Origin: Lantana camara
Lineage: Eukaryota; Streptophyta; Magnoliopsida; Lamiales; Verbenaceae
DNA: 64,000 nt
NCBI GenBank assembly: GCA_037501455.1
Contig: CM074865.1
Span: 40,096,501-40,160,500 of the forward strand
Direction: 5' to 3'
Shown in pieces: positions 44,483 to 57,552 of this stretch; within the stretch, counting starts at the first letter, position 1; every line of letters starts with the position of its first letter. Both the position numbers and the translations under genes were made by a program. A model generated the notes under the pieces. That model saw only the letters and a program-made list of their open reading frames with translations. It was not told the origin of the DNA and ran no database searches.

Positions 44483-44956
44483 TTCATAGCATAAAATTCA
44501 TAAAAATATCAAGATATATCACATATAATCAATTAAGCAAGCATACAATACATTCAAACCACATATGGAGTCCGAGGAAGTGGAGGGAAAGCAAGAAAAC
44601 GGATTGGGCAAGCTTTTAGTGAGAGCTGACAGTTTTTAGTAATGCACAAGCTGTAAAGAATTGAACATATCTTGAGTTCTAGAATTTGTAATTGAATTTT
44701 GCATGTTGGGAATGAAACTAGACATATAGAAATTTCCAAGATATATGGCACGACTCATTGTTCAAAACGAGGTGAAAATGGTGTAGGCCCGAAGTTAGGT
44801 GATCGCTGATTGTCGAAAAAGTAGCGACACCAAAAAGAATTGATAATATCTCAGAAATGAGAAAATATATTAAAGTGATTCCAATTGGAGGATATTACAA
44901 ACTTCAAGAGGTTTCCGTGGGTTTAAAAATCAGGTCATTCGGAGGTCGGACAAGGG

Positions 44957-45083
44957 AGTCGCGGCCGTGATAAAATTGTGCTGAAAATCAGTTGCGGCCA
45001 CGACTGAAAATTGGCCAGTTCTCGAGTTGTTGGTCGCAGCCACCACCAAAAATGGTCACGAAACGGTCGCGGGCACGACCACC
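44957..45083 (-). repeat. Palindromic word cluster, GTCGCGG / CGTGGCC type
   Basis: Four words with the same GC-rich centre but less perfect arms: GTCGCGGCCGTGAT, TTGCGGCCACGACT, GGTCGCAGCCACCACC and CGGTCGCGGGCACGACC. Confidence 0.7.
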
Positions 45084-45247
45084 ACTCCAGCAGTAGCAAA
45101 AGCTTCGGGAAAAACAGGGGAGTGATGAAAAATGGCTTCAAGAAGGCCAAAGGAGCTCCCAATTCACCCAAAATCACATAACAACAATCAAATACAACAT
45201 ATATACACACACACTCATCAAATCATAATCAATCCATCAAATTCCAT

Positions 45248-45330
45248 AAACCCACACACACATATATGTATATATATATATATATATGCACATTTATATA
45301 CACACATATATATATACAACACATATATAT
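45248..45330. repeat. CA/TA microsatellite
   Basis: Alternating ACACAC and TATATA runs within the LTR fragment. Confidence 0.85.
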
Positions 45331-45388
45331 ACTTCTTGCTCCAAGAATTCATAAAACTCATGGATTAACATGTAGTCATACTCATGGA

Positions 45389-47252
45389 TTAGACTCAAAA
45401 TGAACCACTTAGACGCTCGGCATATGCATATGGATGCGTATGATGCTTAAGGAATGCAACGAAGTAGCACTCAGATAATATGAGTTCACACTAAGTCACA
45501 TTGAAGCATAACTCACATATTTCACGTTAACATGTTCATAAGCTTCATGCATCATATAAAACACGTTATATAGCCCATAATTAGTGCATATACTTCATAT
45601 AAGAACAAAGAAATTACATGGAAGTCAAGTAAGCAAAGCACAAAGTCATTCATGCACTTTAGGGTACGTATCGAATCACATAAGGATCAAATTACGTCAA
45701 ACGAATTCAAAATCTTAAAGCAACATACATGACACATGAATCACTCATAAACATATCACATTCATGTAATACCAAGCTATATCAAAGCATCTTATACATA
45801 TAAACAAGTATTTATCATGTTGGGATCAACATCGAGGAGGGAAACGAACAAAACGAACAAGAAAACGAAGACGAAACACAAACGTTTCTGCCCCTGAGAT
45901 CCAGGGCCGTGGATTTTTAACATAGAGGGAATCCACGGATGTGGATTCCAGTCCAGAAACCGCCCCAAATCTGCCACACAAATCCCCGACTATGGGTGTT
46001 TTCAAAGCGTAAAATCCAGGGTCGTGGATTTTCTCCAGCCACGAAAATCCAAAGTTTTGGTTCCCAAAACACACTAAAACTCATCCCAAACCACACAAGA
46101 ATCAAGGCAACACATATATGAAGTTTGGGGAAACAAAACTCATGCAAGAGAAGCCATAAAAATGAGCCAAACATGCAACGCTCAAGCAAGAGAAGAGATT
46201 AAGCTAAATCATGCAAAACCCTAAATGATATACTCATGAATCCTTCACAAAAACTTAAACCAAGTTCATATAAATCAAATAGGTTGTCCAAGAATTATAT
46301 AACATGCTTGGAATCAAAAGAATTCATCAAGAAACATGCAAGAATCAAGAAATTGCCCATACCTCCACTATTCATGCAATCTATCATTTCTCAAGCAATC
46401 ATGGATTAAATCTTGCAAAGTTAAACTTAAAATGACCACAAAGAGGATTAAATCACAAAAAAAAAAAACTTACCTCTTAATTTGGTGAAGATTTGATGGA
46501 GTTTGAGTTCCAAAACTTGAAGAAAATGGAGTTCTCCCCTTCCTCTCTCTTCTTCTCTTCCTTTCTCTTCTTGTGGCTGATATTTGGCTTAAAGGGGGGG
46601 GGGGGGGTGTGGTTCAAAATTTCAGGCATAGGGAGACAGAGAGTTGATTTAGGTGCATAGTAACCATGGTTAGGGGTTTAGTTGGGGTTAATTAGGGCCC
46701 ACATATCTTGACTAGTGAACAAAAGGTAGCTCTTGGAGCAAGGTGCTCGTCCCGGCTGAATTTCGGAGGCTCAAATGGGCTTAGAAAAATACAATTTTAG
46801 ATTCCTTGGCTTTCATTCTTCGTTACGAGTCCAACGCATCTTCCGGAATTCAAATCCGAACTCCCGAGGTCAAGTTACGTCTTCCGGAACACGAGGTGAG
46901 CTAAACGCGTTAGGCCCTCAAGTCCCTCACAAATCTCGTCTTTACAAAACGAGTCAAGAACCAAATAAACCAAGATCTAAAACACATATCGAGCACATAA
47001 TCACATTCACAACTTATGTAATTCACATATATCAAAAATTCGCAAGAAACGAAATCAAATCGGGCACATATGGAGCAAATTACAAGACATGCGTATGTAA
47101 ACGTTAAAACTCAAGTTATACATTAAACAAGTGATATCAAATAATCACATTAGCAATAAAATAACACGTAATTGCATAAATAAATAATTAAAGACACAAA
47201 GAACTCTCTCGTAGAAGCCTACTTGGAATGGCTGGACGAGCGGGATGTTACA
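45389..47252 (-). mobile_element. TR-GAG 3' LTR, U3-side part, minus orientation
   Basis: Minus-strand start TGTAACATCCCGCTCG at 47252, next to a GAAGGAGGGGAGGT polypurine tract. It shares the U3 block (46800-46870), a CT/GA-rich leader (46540-46565), donor AAGAG/GTAAGT at 46473 and palindromic words (45897-46032) with the plus-strand LTR at 48531. The other half of the LTR is lost at 45389. A run of about fourteen G lies near 46597. Confidence 0.75.
45897..46032 (-). repeat. Palindromic word cluster, ATCCACGG type
   Basis: Three words: GATCCAGGGCCGTGGATTT, GAATCCACGGATGTGGATTC and AAATCCAGGGTCGTGGATTT. Confidence 0.85.
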
Positions 47253-48530
47253 ACCTCCCCTCCTTCAAAAGGACCTATCCTCAGGTCCTAGGCGAGACGT
47301 AGGAGGACTCTTGAGACGAACCCAACCCCACACTTCCGCTGCGCTACTCTGATCCACGAAAGTCGTGGACTCCTCGGGGTATCACTTCCTCGATTAGAAA
47401 CGAAGAAGGCTTCTCATATCCCGGTAATCTCCTTAGTTTAGCAAACTTCGTGTCCAGTTTGGTCCCACTTCCGATTAGGATTAGAAAGTAGTTGGAGAAC
47501 CATGCCGGAAAGGTTCTCGATCTTCAACCGAGAGCATGTTAAACATTGCTACACAAAGTTTGCAATGTCTTTTCTCATGCTACAACTCCATTACCATCTC
47601 TTCAAGTCACGAACCATGAGTGGAATTAGTCTCGTGATCAAACACTTCTTGAGACATAGGCTCTAACTCTCCATTAGCCACGCACAACCGAAGTTTTCCT
47701 TAGTACCTCGATTGTAACGGAGAAGTTTGAGTATCCTCTTGTAATCAAGGTAACTCTCTTCAAAAGCCTATCCACTTGAACCATGCCTCTTCCTTGTCTT
47801 TCATGTCACGGGATGATGGCTTCTGCAAAGACGAATCTCCGGTTGAACTCCGATGACACTAATGACTTACTCTCGGAGGCACTTTTCGTTTCTTCGACCA
47901 GAACGCGTAGTCAACAATACCCTTGTCGAAACCACCCTTAGCAAAGACCACGGAATGCCGAAGAAGGACGAACGACTCCTCGAAGCAAGCAAGAAGGGTA
48001 TTCTCCTCCCACGGTTAACCCGCGTAGCTCACGGTAGTTATTTTCATCTTAACACCCCCATCTTATTCTTAGATAGGATACGAACACTCCACGAAGAAGT
48101 ACTCGAATTGATGAAACTACCTTGTAAGGGCGTGTCAACTACGTCTTCAACTCTACATCCACGCTAGAGTCATCCGGTAGGGAATCTTCGAAGAAGGTCG
48201 ACTCCGGGATAAAGACCACGACAACCTCAATGTCCTTATCGAGTAGAAACAAATTCCATCCTTCAAAGAAATACTAAGGTGTCTTACTTCGATCTTTGTC
48301 TCCTTAAACTTGACTCAACCTCTCGGTTAAACCAAAGGAAAGTCACAAAGCTTATTGCACCATCCCGGAATAACCAACGCTTCCACAAAGGATATATATG
48401 GGTTAGCCTTCAATCCAACACCTGAAAATATCGTTGAGCCCGAAAGGACCTCCAAAAGCAACCACTCACTCCTACGGTAATGAAGTTACCTTAACAAGAG
48501 CTAGGCGCCTTCAAGAACAACCACCGTGAA
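47253..48530 (-). mobile_element. TR-GAG internal domain, gag-distal part, minus orientation
   Basis: Aligns in reverse with 63080-64000 and with 31030-32300: the landmarks AAGGACCTTTCGGGCTCAACG and TTGGATTGAAGGCTAACCC, for instance, appear near 48440 and 48405 in reverse. No pol motifs. It ends where the plus-strand LTR begins (48531), so gag, leader and 5' LTR of this copy are absent. Confidence 0.7.
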
Positions 48531-49694
48531 TGTAACATCCCGCTCGTCCGGCCGTTCCAGGTACGCTTCTACGAGAGAGTTCTTTGTGTCTTTAACTATT
48601 TAATTATGCAATTATGTGCTATTTTAATACTAAGGTGATTATTTGATATTACTTGAATTTGATTGTTTAATTTATAACTTGAATTTTAACATTTACGTAT
48701 ACATGCCTTGTAATTTGCTATGAATGTGATTATATGCTTGTTGCATGTTTTAGAGTTTGATTTATGTGGTTCTTGGCTCGTTTTGTAAAAACGGGATTTG
48801 TGAGGGACTTGAGGGCCTAACGCGTTTAGTGTACCTCGTGTTCCGGAAGGCGTAACTTGAGCTCGGGAATTCGGATTCGAATTCCGGAAGATGAGTTGGA
48901 CTCCTAACAAAGAATGAATGCCAAGGAATCCAACTTTGTATTTTTCTAAGCCCATTTGACCCTCCGAAAGTTGACCGGAACGAGCACGTAGCGACAAGAA
49001 GACACCCTTTGACTAGTCTTGAGTGTGTAGGCCCCACCTTAACCCAAGTTAAGCCTTAAGCATGACTTTTATGCCTTTTATGCACTCCTCTCTCTTCCTC
49101 CCAGTAGAAATTTTGGACCCCCTCACCTTTGCTCCAAAGTGAAGAAGGAAAGAAGAAAGAAGAAAGAATAGAAAAAAGAAGGGTTTGCCATTTTTGCTCC
49201 AAGCCTTGCCTCCAAGCTCCATCATTTCTCATACATTTGAAGAGGTAACTTCATTTTTGGGTCCTCTATGATTTTGTGCTTACTTTGCCTTTGATTTTAC
49301 AAGTTTTAATCCATGATTGCTTGATATATGAGTTAGAGCTTGAATAGTGAGGATTTTGTAGAAATTGCATGATCTAGCTTGCTTCCTTGTAATTCCTTTT
49401 GGTTTGAGGCATGTATTTATTCTCTAAGACATCATATGTGATATATATGAAGTTGAATTGAGTGCTACTTGAGAATCCATGACTTTGCCATTGTTGAACT
49501 TTGGAGCTTTTGCATTATTTGCCTTAATCTCTTCCCTCGCATGAGTGTGGATTGTTTGGTCCGACGTTAAAGCTTTTCTTGCATGAGTTCTGCTTCCCCA
49601 ACCTTCATATATGTGTTGCCTTGATGCTTGTGTGGTTTGGGATGAGTTTTAGTGTGTTTTGGGGAGCAAAACTTTGGATTTTCGTAGCTGAAGC

Positions 49695-49829
49695 AAATCC
49701 AGGGCCGTGGATTTTTGCACTAAAATCCACCCACGGTCGTGGATTTGGAGGGCAGATTTTGGTACGTTTATGGACTAAGATCCACAGCCGTGGATCTCTT
49801 CTTTGTTAAAAATCCACGGCCCTGTATCT
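49695..49829 (+). repeat. Palindromic word cluster, ATCCACGG type
   Basis: Words AAATCCAGGGCCGTGGATTT, a longer AAATCCACCCACGGTCGTGG form, GATCCACAGCCGTGGATC and AAATCCACGGCCCTGTATC. Confidence 0.87.
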
Positions 49830-50791
49830 GGGTACGATCATATCTTGAGATCATACTTGTTTTCTTGATCGTTTTGTTCGTTTCACTCCCCGATCTTGAT
49901 CCCAACATGATAAATACTTGTTTATATGTATGAAATGGTTTGATATAGCTTGGTATTACATGAATGTGATATGTTTATGAGTGATTAATGTGTTATGTAT
50001 GTTGCATTAAGATTTTGTCTTCGTTTGACATAATTTGCTCCTTATATGTTTCGATATGTACCCCAAAGTGCTTGAATGACCTTTTGCTTTTCTTACTTGA
50101 CTTGCATGTAATTTCTTTGCTCTTATATGATGTATATGCCTTGTTTATGAGATTATATGACGTGTTTTATGTGATGCATGAAGCTTCTGAACTTGTTAAC
50201 GTGAAATATGTTATTTATGCTTCAATGTGACTTAATGTGAACTCATATGATCTAAGTGCTACCTCGTTGCATTCCTTAAGCATCACACGCAGCCATATGC
50301 ATATGCCGAGCGTCTAAGTGGTTCATTTTGAGTCTAAGTTTGCCATGTGATCTTTGCTTTGCTTTTAGGTGTGCCCTGTGGTTGAAGAGGCGGTTAAGCC
50401 CACATGTGACTTATACGCATATATGTATATAGATATGTGTATGATATGCATGTTGTGGGAATTGGCCCTTTTGTTACAAGACATTTGAAAACTGCTTTAA
50501 TGTATAAGTAAGCTATATTTTCGTTTGTTTGTTTTGAAAATGGGTTATTGTGTGTGCGTGTTAATCTTTGGTGAGATAAGCTTTGTGTAAGTGTAAGTGT
50601 AAGTTTGGGCCCCAGAGTTGTGTGGTTCGGGAGACCAGGGACGACCATTGCGGTCGCCGGTTGCAATCCCAGGACACTTCTCCACTTTATAGGATCAACC
50701 CGAAACCCCCTCGGAGGGAGGTGGGGGACGGAGTCCTTGGGCGTGAGTGTCATGAAACTCACGACCCTAACGTATAAGCGTGGATACGAAG

Positions 50792-50796
50792 GGTGG
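50792..50796. repeat. LARD target site duplication, left
   Basis: GGTGG, repeated at 60890-60894. Confidence 0.85.
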
Positions 50797-53700
50797 TGTG
50801 ACACCCCGATTTCTCGGCCGTACAAGTATGCATGCCACGCGTGTGAGTTTTTAGATTTAGGATTTATTTGATTCCTTTTTCTACCTAATTGCGTTATTTT
50901 AATTCTCTTGACTTGAATACCTGCAATTATATGATATAAATTTTCTAGTCTTTGTGAAATTTATTACGTGAATTGTATATTTGTTTCCCCGAGCATGATT
51001 AAGTGTTTAAATTAATTTCAATTGTGAGAATTCTATGCGTATCATAATTTTATATTTTCCAGAGCATGCTTAAATGATTAATTTCTACTTGATTGCAAGA
51101 ATTATGCCTAATTGTCCTTAAATGAATTTATTGTTAACTTTTTTTGGACCTAATTGCTAATGTGATATGGATTAATTTGTAACATTCATATTTGTGGACT
51201 TGAGTGCATGCATTTGAATTCTTGGAGGACCTTTTTGCAATTTTTTCCCTTTCCTGCACCCACTAATACCGATCCAAATACACAACCACACACACAACTC
51301 TTGTTCTTCATTTCTTCCACAAGAACCAAGCCAAACCCTTCTTTTTCTTCCCTTCTCCATTTCGTTGATCATCAAGCAAGGAAGCAACAAGATTTCTAAC
51401 CAACTTTGAGCAAGGATTTCAAGCTTCAAACCATCCGTTTCCTTCCTCCATTCCTTTTCCTCTTGAGGTGAGTTCTAGCTTTGAGTTTTGGTTGATGAGG
51501 TTTTTGGAGTTTTTGTTAGGGCTTTTGTTTCTTGCTTAGTTCTTGGATTAATATGAGTTGCTTGGGTCATTCTTGAGTGATTATATGCATTTGTAACTTG
51601 AGTTTTGAAGTTTTGAACATATTTGATCATTTCATGTTTAAGGGTTTGTTGGATGAGTAATTGTGAATCTAAGCATATTTCTTTGGATTATAATTGGCCT
51701 AAATGAGATATAATGATTGTATGCATGTTGTTTGGTGTTTTGGGTGCTTGTGGTTGAGTTTTGGGGGGTTTGGGGGTTTGGTTTTCTACTCCCCAGAGCT
51801 TCCCCTGTTTTTCTGCGTTTTTGCTGTTCTGGAGGACTACCCGGCCGGGTAGTTTTTGCCCGCAAAAGTACCCGGGGGGGTAGTGTGTTACAGAAGGTTT
51901 TCTGGGCCTGCTCTTCCCGGCCGGGTAAATTTCTACCTTGTTCTTACCCAGCCGGTTACTCCCTCGTCTGAACTCCGATTGACCTGATTTTTAAACCTTT
52001 GGAAACCTCTTGACGTCTATAACAACCTCCAATTGGAATCATCTCAATATCGTTTTTCATTTGTGAGATATCATCAATTCGTTTTGGTGTCGCCACTTCT
52101 CCGGAAATCTGCTTTCACCCAACTTTAAGCTTACGCCATTTTCTCCTCGCTTTGAACCAAATGTCGTGCCATGTATCATTTTAAAGATATATGTGTCTAT
52201 TTTTATTCCCAATAAGCAAAACCCAATTCCAGTTTATAGAACTCAAGATATTTCCATTTTCCTACAGCTTGTGTATCCCTGAAAACTGTCAGCTTTTCCT
52301 AAACTTCGCCAAAACCGTTCTTCTTGCATTCCTTTCACCCCTTTGGCTCCCGTATGTGACTTATATGAATTATATACTTACTTAGTTGGTATTGATGCTC
52401 TTATGTGACACTCATTGGTCTTTACTTGCCTAAACATGATTGTGTGAACTCGTGCTTTGTATATGAATTGAATTCGTCTGAGTAATTGAGCATATGAACA
52501 CGATCACACCATTCCATGAAATTCTTCTGATTTATTTCATATTGAAACACGTCATGACAAGTTTTAGCACTTCATAAACATTCTTGCCGTGCGTCCTACT
52601 TGGTTCCATTTTGAGTCGTGTCTCACAAGTACACTGTATCTTCTGTCTTATTCAGTGATCTCCTCAGTGGAGACTTTCCGGTTTCGTGGTCTCTCTCTCT
52701 GGGTCTTTCTTGCACATGGAGGTGAGGTTTTTCTTTATAAATGACCTATAACCTTGCATGAATTAAAAGTATGCCAAATGGTTTTCATATTCAAGTTAAC
52801 CATATTTTTTTATATACAGGCTAGGTAACGGAAATGCTTTATAAACTACATAGTGTTAACCCTGAGCCTGTTTTGCGAGATATTCTTGATTGCCCCCGGC
52901 TTTCCTAGCGCTGGGCTAGCCGGTGTGGATCTTGTACCTGTTCCTGGGGCCCAGGGGCTTGTGTATTAAGCAGAACCGGGGAGGTATCGGGCCGACGGTG
53001 AACTCTTGCACAGGTCCCATCCTGTTGGACTACCCGGATACCCACCCGGAGGTTTGGTGGGAGATGGGGCTCCGATCTGAGGGAGTCATGAACCCGAAGA
53101 TCACCCTGATGCGCGGATGTGGAGGTTAGCTACCGACCACATTGCACCCGGAGAAAGGAGATTAATTTATATTTGTTTTTCCCGCCTGATAATTAATTAT
53201 AACTCTTGTTTCCTGATTACCTGCTTATACTTGTCAATTAATAAGTGAAAAGTGGAGTCCAGGATGGAATAAATACCCGTTCTCCCCGGGTCCCCTTAAA
53301 ATGTTAAACATAGATATCCGTAACCTCTGGTAGGCCTCCAGTCCCTGCTTCAACAGTGGGCGTACGGATATCGACACATGCACATTTTATCCCGTTTATC
53401 TGACCTGCATGCTTGAACATAATTCCACTCGTACTTATTGATTTACTTATGATTTCTGTCCCCTGTTTTAATAACTAATAATGTACAGTGGAATTATGCC
53501 TACCTGATCAACTGTCTATATATATATGCTTGTGTACCCCCTTCACTCAGTCAGTTGGCTGACCCCTCCCTCTCGTTGTTTTTAGTCTTGTCTTGCATGT
53601 TTTGTGTTCGTTAGGTGGGAGTCTTTTGAGGTTCTTGTTCGAGTCTTGGTCTAGCTCACACTACATTGTACCGCATTCACATTTCCTACTTTACTTTAGG

Positions 53701-54083
53701 CCTTGTCGGCCAATGTATTCTACTTTTGCTTTATTGAATTCGGGACAGGTTGTAGGGCCACTAGTGGAACCCGTATTTATGTTGTAATATGTTTTGAATT
53801 CGGGACAGGTTAGGACAGGTTGTATTTTCTTTAGTTGAACCCGTTTTACCTTCCTGCTTGTATTGTTATTATGTATTGGTTGTGAATACATGATTGCCTT
53901 ATTCCTGCTACTCTGTTCCTGTTGGTTTGTTGGTAGGGTCTAGTCCCGCCTAGCACAGGGTTATTTTTCTTTTATTTCGGTCTCCGTTCGCTATGAGCTT
54001 GGTTCATGTATGGAGTTTCCATTTCATGGGTGGACTGGGCTCATAGTGCGGGGGATGTGGGGCCCTCCGTCTAGGGTGTCACA
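50797..54083 (+). mobile_element. LARD 5' LTR (3287 bp)
   Basis: TGTGACACCCCGATTTC...GGGTGTCACA. Donor TTGAG/GTGAGT at 51478, palindromic words 51837-51960, GC block 52880-53140, CAGTCAGTTGGCTGAC hairpin at 53547-53562, terminal stem-loop 53989-54047. The acceptor position reads TTGCATG here and TTGCAAG in the 3' LTR, weaker than in other LTRs. Short ORFs occur at the same places in both LTRs only because the LTRs are near-identical. Confidence 0.95.
51837..51960 (+). repeat. Palindromic word cluster, TACCCGG type (5' LTR)
   Basis: CTACCCGGCCGGGTAG, GTACCCGGGGGGGTAG, a CCCGGCCGGGTAAA form and TTACCCAGCCGGTTAC. Confidence 0.88.
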
Positions 54084-54091
54084 TCCTAAGG

Positions 54092-54103
54092 TGGTATCAG
54101 AGC
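54092..54103 (+). other. LARD primer binding site (tRNA-Met)
   Basis: TGGTATCAGAGC, eight bases after the LTR end; the spacing is the same as at 61785 and 38870. Confidence 0.9.
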
Positions 54104-57100
54104 CCCAGGTTGCAAAACCGGAGTTCTAGTGTCGTGTCCTGTCGAGTCTAGGTTGTACGGCTTAGGAACTACCTGCCAACGTGCTCATTGCTTTGCTTTT
54201 GAATCTTGAATTGCATTCCTTTCAAGACTTTGTTGGATTATATGTTATATATTGCATCAATCCATGGCCTTGGTGTTGATTATGTGTCATGAGCATGCTC
54301 TAATCGCATGCATTTATTCTAGAATTAAGTTGTAAATTATAGGTGATAAAGATAATATCAAACCACGGCCAATCTCTATGACAACAACGAACTATCACAA
54401 GCTCTACTTTCAAGCATGGAAGATGTAGGAATGCACCGGGGAATTTCATACAAGAATTTGAGAAAGTGACCATTCCTCAATGGAGCTATGGTTTGGAAGG
54501 TAGAATCCGGAATAGAAGGTCGATTGTGAATTCACAAGTTTTGTGGAAGTTGGTGAACATTCAATGAAAAATTAGTGGGGCATGATGATTACGACTTACA
54601 AGAATCAACACATACATCTACATTACAAGAGTTAATCAACCGGATTCAACTGGATTGTTTAACCCAAGGAATGGAGTGAAGAAAATCTCAAAGGTACTTT
54701 AGTTTAAAGTTTGGATCAACGAAGAGGCGATGGTGATCAAGAGGACTAGAGCAAAAATTGATTGTCGAGAGATAAGAAACAAAGGTCTTTAAGGATGAGT
54801 CTCCAAATGAATCAAGCTAATTGGTTTCAAGTTCGGAGTAAAAGATTCAGGATATACCCGAATTTGTGAACGGCGAGCAAGGTGAATCGGTAACGTAGAA
54901 CTTCCAAATAAATCAAGTTTTAGAAACCGAGTACGGGAAGAAAGAAAAGAAGAAGAAATGGGATACTTTCGGTTTCGAGTAAGGAAGAAGCTGGGTTTGA
55001 AAAGGGTTAAAGAAAATCAATCTAACATGGTAAATACAAACTTAGAGAAGGCAACCATGCTAAAGGTTTTATCTTCGGTCGCATTGGAATTTATCTTCCA
55101 GATCCAAGCTAAATTGTCGTGCTGTAAGGTTGAATTGGGAGATATAGAACAACAAATGGAAACGATAAAGTAAGGCAAAGAGCTTTTGGAGGAAACTGTG
55201 AAATCAGGTTTAAGTAATCGGAGGATTAGTTTATTCCATCAATCTGAGCTCATAAAGTATAGGTCAAGAGAACGTTGATCAAGGTGTTAATCAAGGTAAA
55301 GATTCGCAACTTCTTTGGAGGTCGATACTTGGGAATAAGTCGAAATACCGATTCTATGGGTTTAGAAGACTTTGGTTTCAAGAAGTTGTAATCTCGAGCT
55401 ATGGAGACTCACAAATTGATACAAGGAAAACTTATGAAGATTTTGAAGACCGTGGGAAAAACGAGAGATGATCAACAAGATCAAATCGAACCGTAATTTA
55501 GGAGATGAAGAACAAGTTACCGAGCTAAAGTTGACCACTACGGTGACAGGTGTATTGCATTCATGGCACGTGCATCATAAGTCGTCTTGAATTATTTAAT
55601 CTCCTTTAATTATACGTATGTGTGCATTTCTACTTGATAATTGCCCCAATGTGTTGCATCTTTGATTGCTTGCTACGTGCATTAGCATCTTAATCCCACA
55701 TGCATCGTTTAGTATTTACTTGGTAGGAAATTTCTCCCACTTCTTTCATCAAGTGTTACTCCGACGGGGTCTTACTCGAATCAAGACAAGAAAAATGTTG
55801 GATTGCAAGGTATATGGAATGAAAGGGAAAGCAAAATAAGGAGGCCTGGAAAGTAGAACTGGAGCTTGGAATGAAGGAAGTAGGTTGTCGTCCCTACCAA
55901 ACACTTCAAAGTGAATGTGAGTAAGGTCACCAAACACGTTTAATGGCGAGGACCATTTACACCAAAGAAGCTAGTTAAAGAAGTGAGAATCTTCAATTCA
56001 AGAAGCAATGTAATGAGTTCGACGGTTAGGGATAGGAATTCTTAAGGGGGAGAGTTTGACCGGGAAATAACTTAAATTCGTGGTTGTGCTCGAATGGATC
56101 ACTCCTAGTGAGAACCATGGAAATGCAAGAGTCAACAAGTAACTAGATTCTACGCCAGTGACAAGAGATGAAATGGAAGGTTTACCGTTCAAGGGAATTT
56201 CAAGATCGAAGTGAATGAAGATTTGAGAATAATATTTGAAGAGATAAGTGCTTAGAAGGGTGAAGATATGAATTCAACGAATGCTTGGGATTTGAAACTA
56301 TAAGACAGGGTAACAGATTGATTGTTGGTAACTTTGGTCGGAGAATCAGCCTCGCTAATTCTTTTTTTACTATGGGACTTACAAACTAAATCTACAAGGT
56401 TGAAAAGGTTGTATACGGTATAACGTATATCATGCATTAGAGACGAGGAGATTGTGAAGGAATTACAAGAATTGGTAAAGAGGGTGTCGGATAACAAAAG
56501 CTGATCCAATCATCATATTATGTGATAGACGAAGTTAGAATCGATTCAAGTGTCAAAAATGAGAGTTAATTCAACCTAGCGTTGGAACAGGAATACCTAG
56601 AAGGAAAATACATAACATAAAATGATGGGTTACCATCTCATCTGTCGTTTTTCAAGATTAACCGGGGATGTTATTAGGATTGGAGTATGGAATTTGAGCT
56701 ACTAAAGATTAGCTCAAGTATTCGAGTTGGAGACTAGAACTTAAGCAATTAAAGGCTAGCTTGAGCAACAAAGAAGGTCGAATGCGATTCGAGATGGACA
56801 ACGAGCTAATGGGGTTAAGATCAAGTGCACACTAAAATATGGAGTTTCGGACCGCATTGTTTAGAAAGGATAAAGGAAAAGATTATGGAAGGGAGACTGA
56901 GTGGTCGTTTAAGTAATGAACATATCGGGGATTTGAATACATGACACAAACGGTAGAGGAATCTTCAAGAGCAAATTAAGTGATTGAATCGGAGCACTAT
57001 AATGGAAAAATCCCAAACAACGGTGAACGGTACATCAGACATCCATGGCATATGCATACATGCAACTTTCATTCGAATAATCTTATAATGTTAAGTGCTT

Positions 57101-57239
57101 TGATTGCTTGTTGTATTAACTGCTTTTATGTGATTGATACTTGATGTATTTGATTTCCCCTACTTGTTTCTTGTGTGGTTGATGTGTGATTGTTTATTTA
57201 AGTGTTGTTTTGAGAGCTTGAGAGTTTCTCTTTCTTTGT

Positions 57240-57325
57240 GTTTGAGAGACGGGGTTCTCTCATTGTCTGTTTGAGAGACGGGGTTTTCTCATTGTTTGTT
57301 TGAGAGACGGGGTTCTCTCTCTTTG
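57240..57325 (+). repeat. Hairpin-forming minisatellite, three copies
   Basis: Three GAGAGACGGGGTTCTCTC-type copies about 31 bases apart, upstream of the polypurine tract, as in the two other LARDs. Confidence 0.85.
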
Positions 57326-57539
57326 TTGCACTACTTGATTTGTTTGATAGAATTCCGAGAGTTTAGGCTTCGGTGAGTTAAGGGTCGTGGCTTAACAACA
57401 ACTGAAGACCCCTTGTGGCTTAAAGAACTTTTCTGAACTAATTCCTGACGGGGAGTTGCTAACCCGCATGGGATGAACACGGGAGAGCTGCTTAAGAGTC
57501 CAGAACACGAGGCAATGGACCTGGGGACCAGGTCCTCTT

Positions 57540-57552
57540 AAGGGGGAGAGGT
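57540..57552 (+). other. LARD polypurine tract
   Basis: AAGGGGGAGAGGT directly before the 3' LTR. Confidence 0.8.

Larger units (their letters stand above)
38879..45388 (-). mobile_element. LTR (5' LTR of a minus-strand element), interrupted by the tandem duplication
   Basis: The minus-strand LTR end ...CCGGGAGTTACA is at 38879, next to the PBS. The LTR runs right through the duplication (a second LTR end at 42515) and continues past 44482 to about 45388. Landmarks: terminal stem-loop 38909-38971, CTAGGCGG near 39003, acceptor TTGCAG/GT near 39315, CAGTC/GACTG hairpin near 39348-39370, GC block 39770-39975, palindromic words 44957-45083. The start of the LTR (U3) is missing; it is replaced at about 45389 by another LTR's sequence. 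Confidence 0.7.
48531..50796 (+). mobile_element. TR-GAG 5' LTR, first part (split by a LARD)
   Basis: Starts TGTAACATCCCGCTCG. U3 block 48850-48915, GA-rich leader 49140-49180, donor AGAG/GTAACT at 49245, palindromic words 49695-49829, GC block about 50600-50796. At 50797 a complete LARD interrupts it; the LTR resumes at 60895 after the duplicated GGTGG. The joined LTR is about 3.15 kb. Confidence 0.88.
54084..57552 (+). mobile_element. LARD internal domain (3469 bp), non-coding
   Basis: Runs from PBS to polypurine tract. It is purine-rich, with ORFs of at most about 85 residues on either strand and none resembling gag or pol. Shared blocks with the left LARD: the CATTCATGGCA...GTGTTGCATCTTTGATTG area (55556-55700) and the CGGTGAACGGTACAT area (57021). 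The conserved non-coding blocks presumably hold packaging and priming signals. Confidence 0.88.

Noticed and set aside
33596..45388. LTR fragments at 33596-38230 and 38879-45388 as the 3' and 5' LTRs of one minus-strand element
   Set aside because: Orientation and order would fit, but the LTR ends differ strongly (CAAACGGAGG versus GGGACGATAGG side), so common origin is not supported; left open.
51172..51429. ORFs repeated at the same place in both LARD LTRs (also 57928-58386) as conserved genes
   Set aside because: The LTRs are near-identical by descent, so repetition is not evidence of coding. The minus-strand 152-residue frame is shortened in the other LTR.
54092..54103. tRNA-Met-like sequence
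   Set aside because: Only the 12 bases complementary to the tRNA 3' end are present; it is a primer binding site, not a tRNA gene. The same holds at 16364, 38859, 42495 and 61785.
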